64,000 nt of DNA. Origin: Eubacterium sp. (GTDB lineage: Bacteria; Bacillota; Clostridia; Lachnospirales; Lachnospiraceae). The notes beneath the pieces are model-generated. The model saw only the letters and a program-made list of their open reading frames with translations. It was not told the DNA's origin and ran no database searches. This document shows positions 46,151 to 56,391 of this stretch, one piece after another. The stretch is taken from assembly GCA_017539165.1 (NCBI GenBank), contig JAFYHN010000112.1, positions 1-64,000 of the forward strand, given 5' to 3'. Made by a program: the position numbers and the translations under genes. Position 1 is the stretch's first letter, and each line of letters starts with the position of its first letter.

Positions 46151-47194
46151 TCAATTCATTAATACGATCTCAAAGATACTGTATCCGATAGTGATGATAA
46201 AGAATAATATCATACCGAGATTATAGAAGATGGCCGGTACTGCTTCAGGTTTCTGGAGTGGTGACTGGCTATCATTTACTTTAAGCTGTCTATGATTTAA
46301 AGCAAAAATAATGATTCCTGCTACAACAAATATAAGAAGTATTATGATGTATAGAACATATGACAGCATATAAGGATTTGATAAAAGCTGTGTCATCTTC
46401 TGGGTGTATGCCGGATTGGTTTTATCCATGGTAGACAGTTCTAAAGCTTCATCAGTATCTATATGCTTAAGAAATATCATTGGAAGGATGCCGTGAATAA
46501 AGTTTACAGTCATATGAAGAATAACACTGTAACGGAGTTTTCCTGTTATCGTGTAGATATACGCAAATACCATCCCGATAAAGAATGCATAGAAGAACTG
46601 ATAAAGATTTGTGTGGATCAGTCCAAACATGATTCCTGAAAGAATGATTGTATATTTCTTTGAATATCCACTGACTCTGTCAAGAAGAAGCTTTCTGAAT
46701 GCCAGCTCTTCAAGGATTGGTCCGAGGATAACTGCAAAGATTATGCTCGGAAGAATCTTCTGTTTGGATATCAGATCGATGGTGTCGTTCTTGATGATGA
46801 TACCAACACCATTCTCCAGAACATATGATATCATGTTTCCGATAATGCTTCCGCCTATCATCATAAATGTCAGCATAAGGTAAAACTGAACCAGATATTT
46901 TGGTTTCATGACTTCGTCCGCAGGACGCTTGGCAGGAACTTTTCTGAGCATCAGATAGCATACCGGGAATCCGAAAGCCCATATCGGTGCAAGTCCGAGT
47001 ATATATGTTGCCCAACTGTTCAGTCCGGATATATTCATGCTTTTGAGGATAAAACTGAGTAAGAATGATGCGCCAATCTCAACAACCATGAATACGAAGT
47101 AACTGAGTCCGATCCAGTTGAATACTTTTCTTATTTCATTTGTATTATTTGAGGTGTTTGTTTCATATGTATCGTAAGTGTTATATGTGTCCAT
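46151..47194 (-). CDS. CPBP family intramembrane metalloprotease
   Basis: A 347-residue protein with about eight membrane helices after a short Thr/Asn/Tyr-rich cytoplasmic start. The CPBP (Abi) motifs are present: GPILEELAFRKLLLDRV (EExxxR), IMFGLIHTNL (FxxxH) and VILHMTVNFIHG. These proteases mature peptides or prenylated proteins, or give bacteriocin self-immunity. ATG 47194 is preferred over the one at 47221 because CGGAGG lies just before it. No bacteriocin gene is nearby. Confidence 0.85.
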   Translation of the reverse strand: MDTYNTYDTYETNTSNNTNEIRKVFNWIGLSYFVFMVVEIGASFLLSFILKSMNISGLNSWATYILGLAPIWAFGFPVCYLMLRKVPAKRPADEVMKPKYLVQFYLMLTFMMIGGSIIGNMISYVLENGVGIIIKNDTIDLISKQKILPSIIFAVILGPILEELAFRKLLLDRVSGYSKKYTIILSGIMFGLIHTNLYQFFYAFFIGMVFAYIYTITGKLRYSVILHMTVNFIHGILPMIFLKHIDTDEALELSTMDKTNPAYTQKMTQLLSNPYMLSYVLYIIILLIFVVAGIIIFALNHRQLKVNDSQSPLQKPEAVPAIFYNLGMILFFIITIGYSIFEIVLMN

Positions 47195-47339
47195 AGTAAT
47201 CCTCCGGTGAAGTTTTGTCACAAAAATACGACGCTTCTGATTATAGCAGAGATTGATGTGTTTGGAAAGATGAATGGAATTTGATGGATATATCTGATAT
47301 ACTTAAGACATTACATTTTTATAAAAGAAGAATAGAGAT

Positions 47340-48446
47340 ATGGATAGAGAAAAGAAAGTAATACAGACAAGTATAATAGGAATCATAGCGAATATTTTTC
47401 TGGCGGTATTTAAAGCTGCGGTTGGACTGATGGCCCATTCGGTTGCTATAACTCTTGATGCGGTTAACAATCTGAGTGATGCTCTGTCGTCGATAATAAC
47501 TATCATAGGAACAAAACTGGCTGCAAGAGAACCTGATAAGGATCACCCGCTGGGGCATGGAAGGATAGAGTATCTGACAGCTATGGTAATAGCTGTTATC
47601 ATCTTATATGCAGGTGTTACTGCGTTTATAGAGTCGATAAAGAAGATCATTGATCCTGAAACACCGGATTATTCTACATATTCGATCATAATAGTAATAG
47701 TAGCAATATTTGTAAAAATAATATTGGGTACTTATGTCAAAAAGGTTGGAGAAGATGTAAAGTCAGATTCTCTTGTTGCTTCCGGAAAGGATGCCCTGTT
47801 TGATGCGGTCATTTCCACTTCGACACTTATTGCTGCTATCATATTTATAGTTTTCAGACTTAGTCTTGAGAGCTATCTTGGAGCGGTTATTGCAGTCGTG
47901 ATCATAAAGTCCGGTTTTGATATATTGAAAGATACAGTGAGCGAACTTCTGGGTAAACGTGTAGATTCAGAGCTTTCTAAGAAGGTAAAGGATACGGTTA
48001 TGTCATTTTCTGAGGTTACGGGTGTCTATGATCTTGTGATACATAACTATGGACCGGATAGAATGGTAGGGTCGTTTCATGTTGAACTCCCATCGGATAT
48101 GACTGTTAAGGAGTTGGATATACTTCAGCGTGAGATTGCTACAAAAGTATATGAGGAAACGGGGGTACTTATAACAGGAGTTTCGGTTTACAGTGCGACT
48201 GACTGCGGAGATGTTGAAGAAGCTGTACTCTGTCATATAAAAGAGATCGTGGATAGATATAAAGAGATACTTGAAATCCACGGTTTTTATCTCGAAAAGG
48301 AAAGGAAAAAGATCAGGTTCGATATAATCATAGATTTTAATGCTCAGAACAGAAAAGATATATATTCAGAATTTTGTGACGAAGTTAAAAAGGAATATCC
48401 GGATTATGAGATATGCATAACTCTTGATGCTGACATGACAGATTAA
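47340..48446 (+). CDS. Cation diffusion facilitator family transporter
   Basis: A 368-residue divalent metal exporter: six membrane helices, the signature DAVNNLSDALSSIITIIG with the metal aspartates, DKDHPLGHGRIEYL, and a cytoplasmic ferredoxin-like C-terminal domain with HVELPSDMTV. A longer than usual tail (after about 290) follows. Zn, Mn, Fe or Co are all possible cargos. Weak ribosome site. Divergent from the CPBP gene. Confidence 0.9.
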   Translation: MDREKKVIQTSIIGIIANIFLAVFKAAVGLMAHSVAITLDAVNNLSDALSSIITIIGTKLAAREPDKDHPLGHGRIEYLTAMVIAVIILYAGVTAFIESIKKIIDPETPDYSTYSIIIVIVAIFVKIILGTYVKKVGEDVKSDSLVASGKDALFDAVISTSTLIAAIIFIVFRLSLESYLGAVIAVVIIKSGFDILKDTVSELLGKRVDSELSKKVKDTVMSFSEVTGVYDLVIHNYGPDRMVGSFHVELPSDMTVKELDILQREIATKVYEETGVLITGVSVYSATDCGDVEEAVLCHIKEIVDRYKEILEIHGFYLEKERKKIRFDIIIDFNAQNRKDIYSEFCDEVKKEYPDYEICITLDADMTD

Positions 48447-48648
48447 TAAAGTGACTTGAATGACTGATATGTCGTTTACACAGTTATTCTGTCGTTCACT
48501 CAATGAGTGTTGAGTTTCCCTTTGACACGTGTGATATAATATTAATTGCGTGTGGTTTTCGGTAGTTTTACACATGTAAAGTATGAGGAATTATTATCAC
48601 AAATGTCTACTAAAATGTAGATATTTCCAAGCAATTAAGGGGGACAAA

Positions 48649-49434
48649 ATGAAAACTAAAAGTTTTAAATTTATATCTTTTTTAATGACACTCATTATGG
48701 CTTTGAGCATGACTCCGGCTCTTGCAGTTTCCGCGAGGGAGATTGATCATGTCGGTCTTTCAAAGGTTTCACTTAAGGTAAAAAACACTGATGCATACTA
48801 TTATGATGGATCAGGTACATTTTACTGTCTTGCAGGTGAAAGACCTACAGTTTCAGCATCAATAAATGGATTGTCAGAAGGCAATTATTATGATCTTGAT
48901 GTTGAGCTCTATAAGGAAGGCTATTATGTCACAGGTGATTCATATGGCCATCTTTCAGGCAAGCCATACAGCATTACTCTGCCGAAGCTTTCTGTTGGAA
49001 GGTATATGGTAAGATATACATTTAGTGGAAAAGATATAAGTGAAAAATCTTTTAACTATAGCATTTATGTAATGGATAAAAATGCATATAGCTTTTGTGA
49101 TAACCTTTTCAATGCTTTCGGTGTTCCGAAGACAGCTGAAACAGAACAGTATAAGTATATGAATGCTTATAGTCTTTCTATTGATGATGTTATGTCAAGA
49201 ATGGTAATCACAATGGCATATAATAAATCAAATATAAACAATGTAAGCAACGAAGATTTTGTAAACGCTTTGTATAAGGGTATTCTTCAGAGAGAAGCCG
49301 ATAAAGGTGGATATGCTTACTGGCTCAATAAACTGAATTCAGGCAAGAAATCTAGAGCAGAAGTTACTGCTGCTTTTATGACTTCAGATGAATTTAAAAA
49401 CGTTACATGTAAAAATTTTAATATTCCTTGGTAA
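48649..49434 (+). CDS. Secreted protein with C-terminal DUF4214 domain
   Basis: A 261-residue exported protein. Signal peptide MKTKSFKFISFLMTLIMAL... cut near AVSA; a beta-rich middle with VSLKVKNTDAYYYDGSGTFY resembling a filamin/Ig-like module; then DUF4214 (FVNALYKGILQREADKGGYAYWLNKL), a domain found in surface and phycobilisome-linker-like proteins. ATG 48649 rather than 48583, since AAGGGGGAC lies just before and a signal peptide then starts the protein. A TATAAT at 48535-48540 and a CACTCA-A-TGAGTG palindrome (48497-48509) lie upstream. Confidence 0.8.
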   Translation: MKTKSFKFISFLMTLIMALSMTPALAVSAREIDHVGLSKVSLKVKNTDAYYYDGSGTFYCLAGERPTVSASINGLSEGNYYDLDVELYKEGYYVTGDSYGHLSGKPYSITLPKLSVGRYMVRYTFSGKDISEKSFNYSIYVMDKNAYSFCDNLFNAFGVPKTAETEQYKYMNAYSLSIDDVMSRMVITMAYNKSNINNVSNEDFVNALYKGILQREADKGGYAYWLNKLNSGKKSRAEVTAAFMTSDEFKNVTCKNFNIPW

Positions 49435-49469
49435 AAAAATAATTTAAGTATTATTTATCTAAAACTACT

Positions 49470-49499
49470 AAGAGACGTCAATCCGACGTCTCTTCTTTT
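49470..49499 (+). terminator. Terminator after the DUF4214 gene
   Basis: AGAGACGTC pairs with GACGTCTCT across AATCC, followed by TCTTTT. Confidence 0.8.
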
Positions 49500-49515
49500 A
49501 AAGAAAGGCTCGTAT

Positions 49516-50295
49516 ATGCAGATAAGACTGGAAAAATATCTGGCGGATTCAGGTTTTGGAACAAGAAGTCAGGTGAAAAAGATAATAAAACAGGGGAATG
49601 TATTCGTAAATGGAGTTCCTGAAAAGGATGGCAGCAGACGGGTGGATACAGATGCGGACGAGGTTGTATGTAATGGAAAGAAAGTCGGCTACTGTGAATA
49701 TGAGTATTATCTTCTTTATAAACCGGCCGGAATTATAACAGCTTCGCGTGATAAGACAGAAAAGACTGTTGTGGACATGATAGAGTCCAAGAAACGAAGA
49801 GACCTTTTTCCTGTGGGAAGACTGGACAGGGATACGGAAGGACTGCTCCTTATCACAAATGATGGGAAGCTTAGTCATGAGCTTCTTGCTCCGGGGAAAC
49901 ATGTAGATAAGGAGTATATCGCTCTTATCGAAGGGATTATTCCGGACTATACAATCGAGAGGTTTAGAGAAGGTGTTGATATCGGAGATGAGGAACTGAC
50001 TAAACCTGCGGAACTTGTCATTTATGAGAAAGTAGAAGATACCGGAGATGACAGGATAAAAGAAAAGTATATCGAAATCACCCGGGAAATGAATGAGACC
50101 GGGCAGGAAAAGAATATTTCGGCAATCAGAATTACAATTACTGAAGGCAGATATCACGAGATAAAACGTATGTTTGAGGTGGTTGGCTGCAAGGTTGTAT
50201 ATTTGAAGAGGATATCTATGGGCAAACTTAATCTCCCTGCTGATATGGATCTTGGAGAATATATAAAGATTGATAAGTCAGATATTGTAAGTTAA
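49516..50295 (+). CDS. rRNA pseudouridine synthase, RsuA/RluB family
   Basis: A 259-residue RNA-modifying enzyme. An S4 RNA-binding domain at the N-terminus (MQIRLEKYLADSGFGTRSQV) is followed by the synthase core with the catalytic aspartate in PVGRLDRDTEGLLLITNDG and YLLYKPAG. RsuA modifies 16S and RluB 23S rRNA; sequence alone does not separate them here. AAAGG precedes the ATG. Just after a terminator, so the promoter is probably within the gap or shared by readthrough. Confidence 0.9.
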   Translation: MQIRLEKYLADSGFGTRSQVKKIIKQGNVFVNGVPEKDGSRRVDTDADEVVCNGKKVGYCEYEYYLLYKPAGIITASRDKTEKTVVDMIESKKRRDLFPVGRLDRDTEGLLLITNDGKLSHELLAPGKHVDKEYIALIEGIIPDYTIERFREGVDIGDEELTKPAELVIYEKVEDTGDDRIKEKYIEITREMNETGQEKNISAIRITITEGRYHEIKRMFEVVGCKVVYLKRISMGKLNLPADMDLGEYIKIDKSDIVS

Positions 50296-50348
50296 CTGTG
50301 AAGAGTAGCGATAGCTGCACTATATGATGTGTTTTATGATGCTAGGCG

Positions 50349-50377
50349 TTGCATATTCTTGTGTTTTTTGATACAAT
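50349..50377 (+). promoter_or_regulatory. Promoter of nrdR
   Basis: TTGCAT (50349-50354), 17 bases, TACAAT (50372-50377), leaving an 80-base leader. Confidence 0.5.
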
Positions 50378-50463
50378 GAACGGGTTATTAAAGAAGGGCT
50401 ATATCTTGTTGCCGTAACAGGCATCTGAATGTTGAAAAAAGCTTAAAGAACGGGAGAAAAACT

Positions 50464-50913
50464 ATGAAATGTCCATATTGTTCAGATGATAACACCAGAG
50501 TAATCGATTCGAGACCGGCAGATGATAATACTGCTATCAGAAGACGTAGACAGTGCGATGTTTGTGGAAAGAGATTCACAACATATGAAAAGGTAGAGGC
50601 TATACCTCTAATGGTTATTAAGAAAGACAGAACCAGAGAACCATATGATAGAGAGAAGCTTATGCAGGGTATTATCAGAAGCTGTCATAAGAGACCGGTT
50701 TCAATGGACAGAATAGAAAACTGCATCAATGAGATAGAATCTGAGATCTACAATATGGAAACAAGAGAGATTGACAGTGTTACAATCGGAAGTATTGTTA
50801 TGGATAAGATCAAGGACCTGGATGGAGTTGCGTACGTAAGATTCGCTTCTGTTTACAGAGAGTTCAAGGATGTAAATACATTTATGGACGAACTTAAGAA
50901 ACTCCTTAAATAA
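50464..50913 (+). CDS. nrdR: Ribonucleotide reductase transcriptional repressor NrdR
   Basis: NrdR represses nrd genes when dATP is high. 149 residues: zinc ribbon at the start (CPYC...CDVCGKRF; C3, C6, C31, C34) and an ATP-cone domain (PLMVIKKDRTREPYDREKL). No nrd gene is nearby, and no clear NrdR box was seen here. Strong GGGAG ribosome site. A YigZ-family gene follows 15 bases on. Confidence 0.95.
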   Translation: MKCPYCSDDNTRVIDSRPADDNTAIRRRRQCDVCGKRFTTYEKVEAIPLMVIKKDRTREPYDREKLMQGIIRSCHKRPVSMDRIENCINEIESEIYNMETREIDSVTIGSIVMDKIKDLDGVAYVRFASVYREFKDVNTFMDELKKLLK

Positions 50914-50928
50914 TTGGTAACTGAGATA

Positions 50929-51543
50929 ATGGATAAAAAGAAGATCATAAAAAACGGAGAGTCTGAGGTAATCATAAAGAAATCCAGATTTCTCGGAGTT
51001 GCGGCATATGTTGAAACGGAAGAAGAGGCAAGAGAACTTGTTAATTCGATAAAGAAGGAACATTTTTCTGCAAGACATGTGTGTTATGCATATAGTATCG
51101 GAGAAGAGAATCCCAGACTTAAGTTTTCGGATGATGGAGAACCGGGAGGAACAGCAGGAAAACCAATTCTGGATGTTATTAATAATTCCGGGATCTATAA
51201 TGTTGTGATCGCAGTGATAAGATATTTTGGAGGTGTTCTGCTTGGAACAGGAGGACTGGTCCGGGCATATACACAGGCAGCAGCTGAAGCTGTTCAAGCG
51301 GCGGGAGTAAAGACAGTATGTCTTTGCAGTATATATGAGATAGTTCTTGATTACAGTGATTACGATAAAGTGATGTATATACTGAATCAGACCGAGGGCG
51401 TGATGGCTGAGACGGATTATTCTGATAAGGTAACCGTAACAGCAACTATTCCTGCTGACTGCGCTGATTCATTGGTAGAAACGATAAGAGAAAAGACTGC
51501 GGGGAAAAGTGAGATCAGTTATCTCCGTGATGAGGTCATTTAA
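50929..51543 (+). CDS. YigZ/IMPACT family protein
   Basis: A 204-residue protein of the UPF0029 family. The signature IVIKKSRFLG-like segment starts the domain, followed by ARHVCYAY, SDDGEPGGTAGKPILDVI and VIRYFGGVLLGTGGLVRAYTQAA, the family hallmark. Eukaryotic IMPACT binds Gcn1; bacterial members may bind RNA or peptides, and function is not settled. ATG 50929 is chosen; a TTG at 50914 directly after the nrdR stop is the alternative. Neither has a strong ribosome site. Confidence 0.88.
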   Translation: MDKKKIIKNGESEVIIKKSRFLGVAAYVETEEEARELVNSIKKEHFSARHVCYAYSIGEENPRLKFSDDGEPGGTAGKPILDVINNSGIYNVVIAVIRYFGGVLLGTGGLVRAYTQAAAEAVQAAGVKTVCLCSIYEIVLDYSDYDKVMYILNQTEGVMAETDYSDKVTVTATIPADCADSLVETIREKTAGKSEISYLRDEVI

Positions 51544-51550
51544 TGATAAT

Positions 51551-51593
51551 AACGCCACAGGGACTTGTGTATTGATTCAGTCCTGTGGCGTTT
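51551..51593. terminator. Bidirectional terminator
   Basis: AACGCCACAGG...CCTGTGGCGTT stem with one bulged G, followed by TTACTGTTT on the plus strand; serves the YigZ gene and the convergent small gene. Confidence 0.75.
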
Positions 51594-51598
51594 ACTGT

Positions 51599-51880
51599 TT
51601 ATTCCCATACGTGATCTTCTTCAATAACGTGAAAATCTAGATAGTCGAAATCGATTGTTTCTACGAAGTTCTGATCATTGAATCGTGTGCGGGCATGTTT
51701 TATGAATTCCTGCTGGTTGCTTTCCAGCCAGATAGGAACAGCGAGATCGAATTCGTCGCATAACATTTCCAATGCCTTATATACTTTTTTTGTTCGTGAC
51801 AGTTCACGTCCCGGTAATTCTATAGTATAATCTTTGATTAGATGGTTTTCGTGGATTAGTTTTCCCCAGACTCTGAACAT
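51599..51880 (-). CDS. Small cytoplasmic protein of unknown function (93 aa)
   Basis: A 93-residue protein starting MFRVWGKLIHENHLIKDYT, with no signal or membrane segment. It is predicted beta-alpha-beta: a strand, then a helix (RTKKVYKALEMLCDEFDLAVP), then acidic strands ending EEDHVWE. I see no active-site motif. ATG 51880 rather than the earlier in-frame ATG at 51937: AAAGGGG lies nine bases before it. Single-gene unit divergent from htrA. Family not recognised. Confidence 0.65.
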   Translation of the reverse strand: MFRVWGKLIHENHLIKDYTIELPGRELSRTKKVYKALEMLCDEFDLAVPIWLESNQQEFIKHARTRFNDQNFVETIDFDYLDFHVIEEDHVWE

Positions 51881-52072
51881 TGTGTTATCCCCTTTTGATA
51901 TCAGTATTAGAGTTTGATTTGTGAACATTTGTTTCATCGTTTTTCACAAACATGGAACAAGTATAACATAAAAAAATCACATTTGCGCGCTATTATTCGA
52001 GTTATCCAAAAGAGGAATAACTTTTAGTAAATGGTTTAAAAGAAAATATACTTAGGAAAGGAAGTGTTCATT

Positions 52073-53548
52073 ATGGCAAATGAATACGATTCAAACAATC
52101 TAAACCAGGAAAATAAAAGAGAGGAAAACGGATATTCGGGTTATTCCGGAATGAATGGGATGAGGTATACTTCACCATATACTTCTAATGGATATGGATC
52201 GAATACTTCTTCAAATACTCCACCGAATGGTCCGCAGCCAAATAATCAAAACATGAATCATACGAAACCGCCTAAACAGAAATCAAAGAAAAACGGCATG
52301 GGTAAGACCATAGGAAAGACTGCAGCTATTGCAGCTGTGTTTGGACTTGTGGCAGGTGGCGCTTTTCAGGGAGTTAATTACGGTGTATCTAGGTTCAGAG
52401 GGGATGAACCCGTGTATGAATCGGTTGAAGGGGATGACTCCGCAAAGATAGATGACGATTCTATATCATATGCTGCTGAAGAAGCTACCGAAGAGGATGC
52501 AAAGAGTACGGATATGGCGGCTAATGATGATTCTAAAGTAAGTACGACAAAGATAGCTCAGCAGGAACAGGCTGCATCTGTTTCATATGATGTTGCCAAT
52601 ATCGTAAAGAAGGCTCAGCCATCTATTGTTTCAATTACCACTACAGTAACTCAGAGTTATCAGTATTTCTTCCAGAACTATGAAAAGGATGCAACGGGCG
52701 CAGGCTCAGGTATCATTATAGGACAGAATGATGATGTACTCTATGTTGCATCAAACTACCACGTTATTGATGGCGCTAAAGAGATAAAGGTTGGTTTCAA
52801 CGATGGTGAGATAGTAGATGCAGAGGTAAAAGGATTTGATGCTTCGGAAGATATAGCAGTTGTTGCTGTTAAGCTTTCTGATATGAAGGATTCAACTAAG
52901 AATTCCATAACTGTGGCAAATGTAGGTGATTCTGACGCTCTTCAGGTTGGTGAGCCAGCTATAGCAATAGGAAATGCGCTTGGTTACGGTCAGTCTGTAA
53001 CTGTTGGATATATCAGTGCTCTTAACAGAACGATTGAAGATTCTGATGGATCTTATATTCAGACAGATGCTGCAATCAATCCTGGTAACAGTGGTGGCGC
53101 ACTTATTAATTCAAGCGGTCAGGTTATCGGTATTAATTCAGTTAAGTATGTTGATAGTACTGTAGAAGGAATGGGATTCTCTATTCCTATCAATACAGCT
53201 ATGGCAATCATAAATGACATCATAGAAGGAAAGCAGGAAGGGAATGCTTACCTTGGAATAAATGGTGAAGCTATAAGCAGAGAGTATGCTCAGATATATG
53301 GTTTCCCAACAGGCGTATATGTAAAAGAAGTAAAGGATGGTTCACCTGCAGATGCGGCTGGACTTCATCCAGGAGATATTATTTCTAAGTTTAATGATAA
53401 GGACATTACATCAAATGATGATCTCCAGTCAGCTCTCAGAGAAAAGAAGGCAGGAGAAACTGTTGAAATAGTTGTTTACAGAGCTGATAATATGGGTTAT
53501 TATGAGGAAACGAAACTTTCGGTAACCCTTGCGGCTGAAACTCCGTAA
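52073..53548 (+). CDS. htrA: HtrA/DegP-type serine protease
   Basis: A 491-residue membrane-anchored quality-control protease. A long Asn/Gly/Ser/Pro-rich cytoplasmic start (about 1-80) precedes one membrane segment (KTAAIAAVFGLVAGGAF), an acidic linker, the trypsin-like domain and one PDZ domain. The triad is visible: histidine in YVASNYHVIDG, aspartate in SEDIAVVAV, serine in INPGNSGGALI. ATG 52073, with AGGAAAGGAAG upstream, is chosen over GTG 52064. An inverted repeat TTTGTGA...TCACAAA (around 51923-51950) and a GTTATCC/GGAATAAC hairpin lie in the leader region. Confidence 0.93.
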   Translation: MANEYDSNNLNQENKREENGYSGYSGMNGMRYTSPYTSNGYGSNTSSNTPPNGPQPNNQNMNHTKPPKQKSKKNGMGKTIGKTAAIAAVFGLVAGGAFQGVNYGVSRFRGDEPVYESVEGDDSAKIDDDSISYAAEEATEEDAKSTDMAANDDSKVSTTKIAQQEQAASVSYDVANIVKKAQPSIVSITTTVTQSYQYFFQNYEKDATGAGSGIIIGQNDDVLYVASNYHVIDGAKEIKVGFNDGEIVDAEVKGFDASEDIAVVAVKLSDMKDSTKNSITVANVGDSDALQVGEPAIAIGNALGYGQSVTVGYISALNRTIEDSDGSYIQTDAAINPGNSGGALINSSGQVIGINSVKYVDSTVEGMGFSIPINTAMAIINDIIEGKQEGNAYLGINGEAISREYAQIYGFPTGVYVKEVKDGSPADAAGLHPGDIISKFNDKDITSNDDLQSALREKKAGETVEIVVYRADNMGYYEETKLSVTLAAETP

Positions 53549-53561
53549 AGGCAGTTCGTAG

Positions 53562-54716
<1,155 letters not shown>

Positions 54717-54721
54717 AAAAT

Positions 54722-54762
54722 GAGCTATAGTGCCAGATTTTGGCGCTATAGCTCTTGTTTAT
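54722..54762. terminator. Bidirectional terminator
   Basis: GAGCTATAGTGCC pairs with GGCGCTATAGCTC; TTGTTT follows on the plus strand and ATTTTTTA on the minus strand. Confidence 0.85.
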
Positions 54763-54980
54763 AGTCCGTGTTTTTTCATGATATCATCGATCTGTTGCTC
54801 TTTTTCTTTGTACAAAGGATCGTTCCTTAGTTTTTTCTTTAACATACGGGAGCTGCAGTGACCAGAACATGTAGGCGCGTCGGGACAGGCTCCGCATGTT
54901 CCGTGTCTATATAGATATCTGATGGCGAAAAATAGAAGTGCCGCCAGTATCATAAGTGCGATTATCGTGGATATATTCAT
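54759..54980 (-). CDS. Small Cys-rich membrane protein (FeoB-associated type)
   Basis: A 73-residue protein: one N-terminal membrane helix (ISTIIALMILAALLFFAIRYL), then GTCGACPDAPTCSGHC with four cysteines and a histidine, and a charged helical tail. This layout matches the FeoB-associated Cys-rich membrane proteins, but no feoA or feoB is next to it here. AGAGGAAA precedes the ATG. Likely binds iron, zinc or an iron-sulfur cluster at the cytoplasmic face. Confidence 0.7.
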   Translation of the reverse strand: MNISTIIALMILAALLFFAIRYLYRHGTCGACPDAPTCSGHCSSRMLKKKLRNDPLYKEKEQQIDDIMKKHGL

Positions 54981-55159
54981 ATATTTCCTCTATTTCTCAT
55001 TGCGAGTTAGTTTTGGTTAACTATAGGTATGATAGCTTGTTTGTTATGTGTTGTCAAGAAATAACAGAAAGCCTTGCATAAATGACCAATTTATAATAAG
55101 ATGATAAGAGCGCTTTTTAGCTAAGTGTTGATTATAAATCATTAGAGGAGTGAAAAATT

Positions 55160-55576
55160 ATGACTTTTTTAACAGGATTAGTTAATTTTGCGGCTGATGC
55201 TGCCACAACTGGAGAACCAAACGGCGGTATGGGCATCGGTATCATGGTAGGATACATCGTCATTATCATTGCATTTTTTTATGTTATAGCTATCAGACCT
55301 CAGAAGAAGCAGAATGCTCAGCATGAGGAGATGGTTAAGAAGCTTAAGCCAGGCGATTCAATAATGACAACAAGTGGTTTCTACGGAACTGTAGTTGCTG
55401 TAGATGATGATACAGTTATCGTGGAGTTTGGAAATAACAAGAATTGCCGTATTCCTATGCACGTAAAGGCTATCGCTGAAGTTGAGAGCGAAGAAGATTC
55501 TTACGAGAAGGAAGAGACAGTAGAAGAGGAAACTACAGAAGAGAAGTCTTCAGTATTCGGTAAAAAGAAGAAATAA
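55160..55576 (+). CDS. yajC: Preprotein translocase subunit YajC
   Basis: YajC accompanies SecDF at the Sec channel. 138 residues: one membrane helix (GIGIMVGYIVIIIAFFYVI) directly followed by the family block AIRPQKKQNAQHEEMVKKLKPGDSIMTTSGFYGTV, then a glutamate-rich tail ending in lysines. Strong AGAGGAG ribosome site. tgt and yajC often lie together in bacteria; here a small inverted gene splits them. A lipoprotein gene follows 14 bases on. Confidence 0.93.
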   Translation: MTFLTGLVNFAADAATTGEPNGGMGIGIMVGYIVIIIAFFYVIAIRPQKKQNAQHEEMVKKLKPGDSIMTTSGFYGTVVAVDDDTVIVEFGNNKNCRIPMHVKAIAEVESEEDSYEKEETVEEETTEEKSSVFGKKKK

Positions 55577-55590
55577 TAAAGGTAGAACTT

Positions 55591-56361
55591 ATGAGATTAA
55601 ACAAGGGAAGAATATCAGCTGTTCTTATTGGCCTTACTATATTAGGTCTGCTTCCGGGATGTGGAAAGCAGGAAGAACCTTACTCTTCACCGACATTTAA
55701 GAATTCGACCACCGAAGAAGTTGTCAGTGACGAATCGAATGGAGTGCCAGCAAGCATAACGGATGCGCTTAATATCGCGAGTTATTCTGATGCGACAAGT
55801 TCTGATGCAGCTAAAAAGAAGGCAGAGCTTGCTTCTGTGGGAGACGCACTTCTCATGGGAATCAAAAAGGGAAATGTATATTACAATACTCTTGCCGGTT
55901 TTAAGATAACAGTTGACGGAATTGCGTGGAAATTGCTTGATGGAGTTGAGGTAGCATCTGCTACAGGAGCTACAGCTGATTATATAGATGAACTGTGGCG
56001 CGGATATAGATCTCCATATGATGAGGAAACTTCGTATGCCGCTATAGCTTATGAGGTTGCTTCAGGGGCCAATATCATAGTTTCATATATTAATCCCGAT
56101 AAGTTCCAGATGCCTGAATTCAATGCGAATTCATATCTGAAGATGGCAGCGGACAGATATGAGGGTGTTAGTGTTGCTGAGACCACTTTCCTTGGACAGC
56201 AGTATTCATATCTTGTTGTTCCTGCTTCGAAGACATCTATGGGTGAAAGAGCACAATTTGCCATAGATAAAGAAGGTCTTATAGTTCTGATAACATTTAC
56301 GCTAAGCGATAGTGTTGAATTGGCGGACGCTGTAAGTTTACTTGCGCCACTGTATTACTAG
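55591..56361 (+). CDS. Putative lipoprotein of unknown function
   Basis: A 256-residue protein with a signal peptide and lipobox (LGLLPGCGKQ, cysteine near residue 24). The mature protein begins with a Ser/Thr/Glu-rich linker, then a compact alpha/beta domain (GNVYYNTLAGFKITVDGIAWKL...) to the end. No domain recognised. Only 14 bases after yajC, so co-transcribed; export through Sec would fit that placement. Confidence 0.75.
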   Translation: MRLNKGRISAVLIGLTILGLLPGCGKQEEPYSSPTFKNSTTEEVVSDESNGVPASITDALNIASYSDATSSDAAKKKAELASVGDALLMGIKKGNVYYNTLAGFKITVDGIAWKLLDGVEVASATGATADYIDELWRGYRSPYDEETSYAAIAYEVASGANIIVSYINPDKFQMPEFNANSYLKMAADRYEGVSVAETTFLGQQYSYLVVPASKTSMGERAQFAIDKEGLIVLITFTLSDSVELADAVSLLAPLYY

Positions 56362-56391
56362 TAATAGAGCCGGCTGAGAGGTACCCGTTGT

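Noticed and set aside
50914-50928. TTG start for the YigZ-family gene
   Set aside because: It directly abuts the nrdR stop and has no ribosome site; the ATG 15 bases on gives a normal N-terminus.
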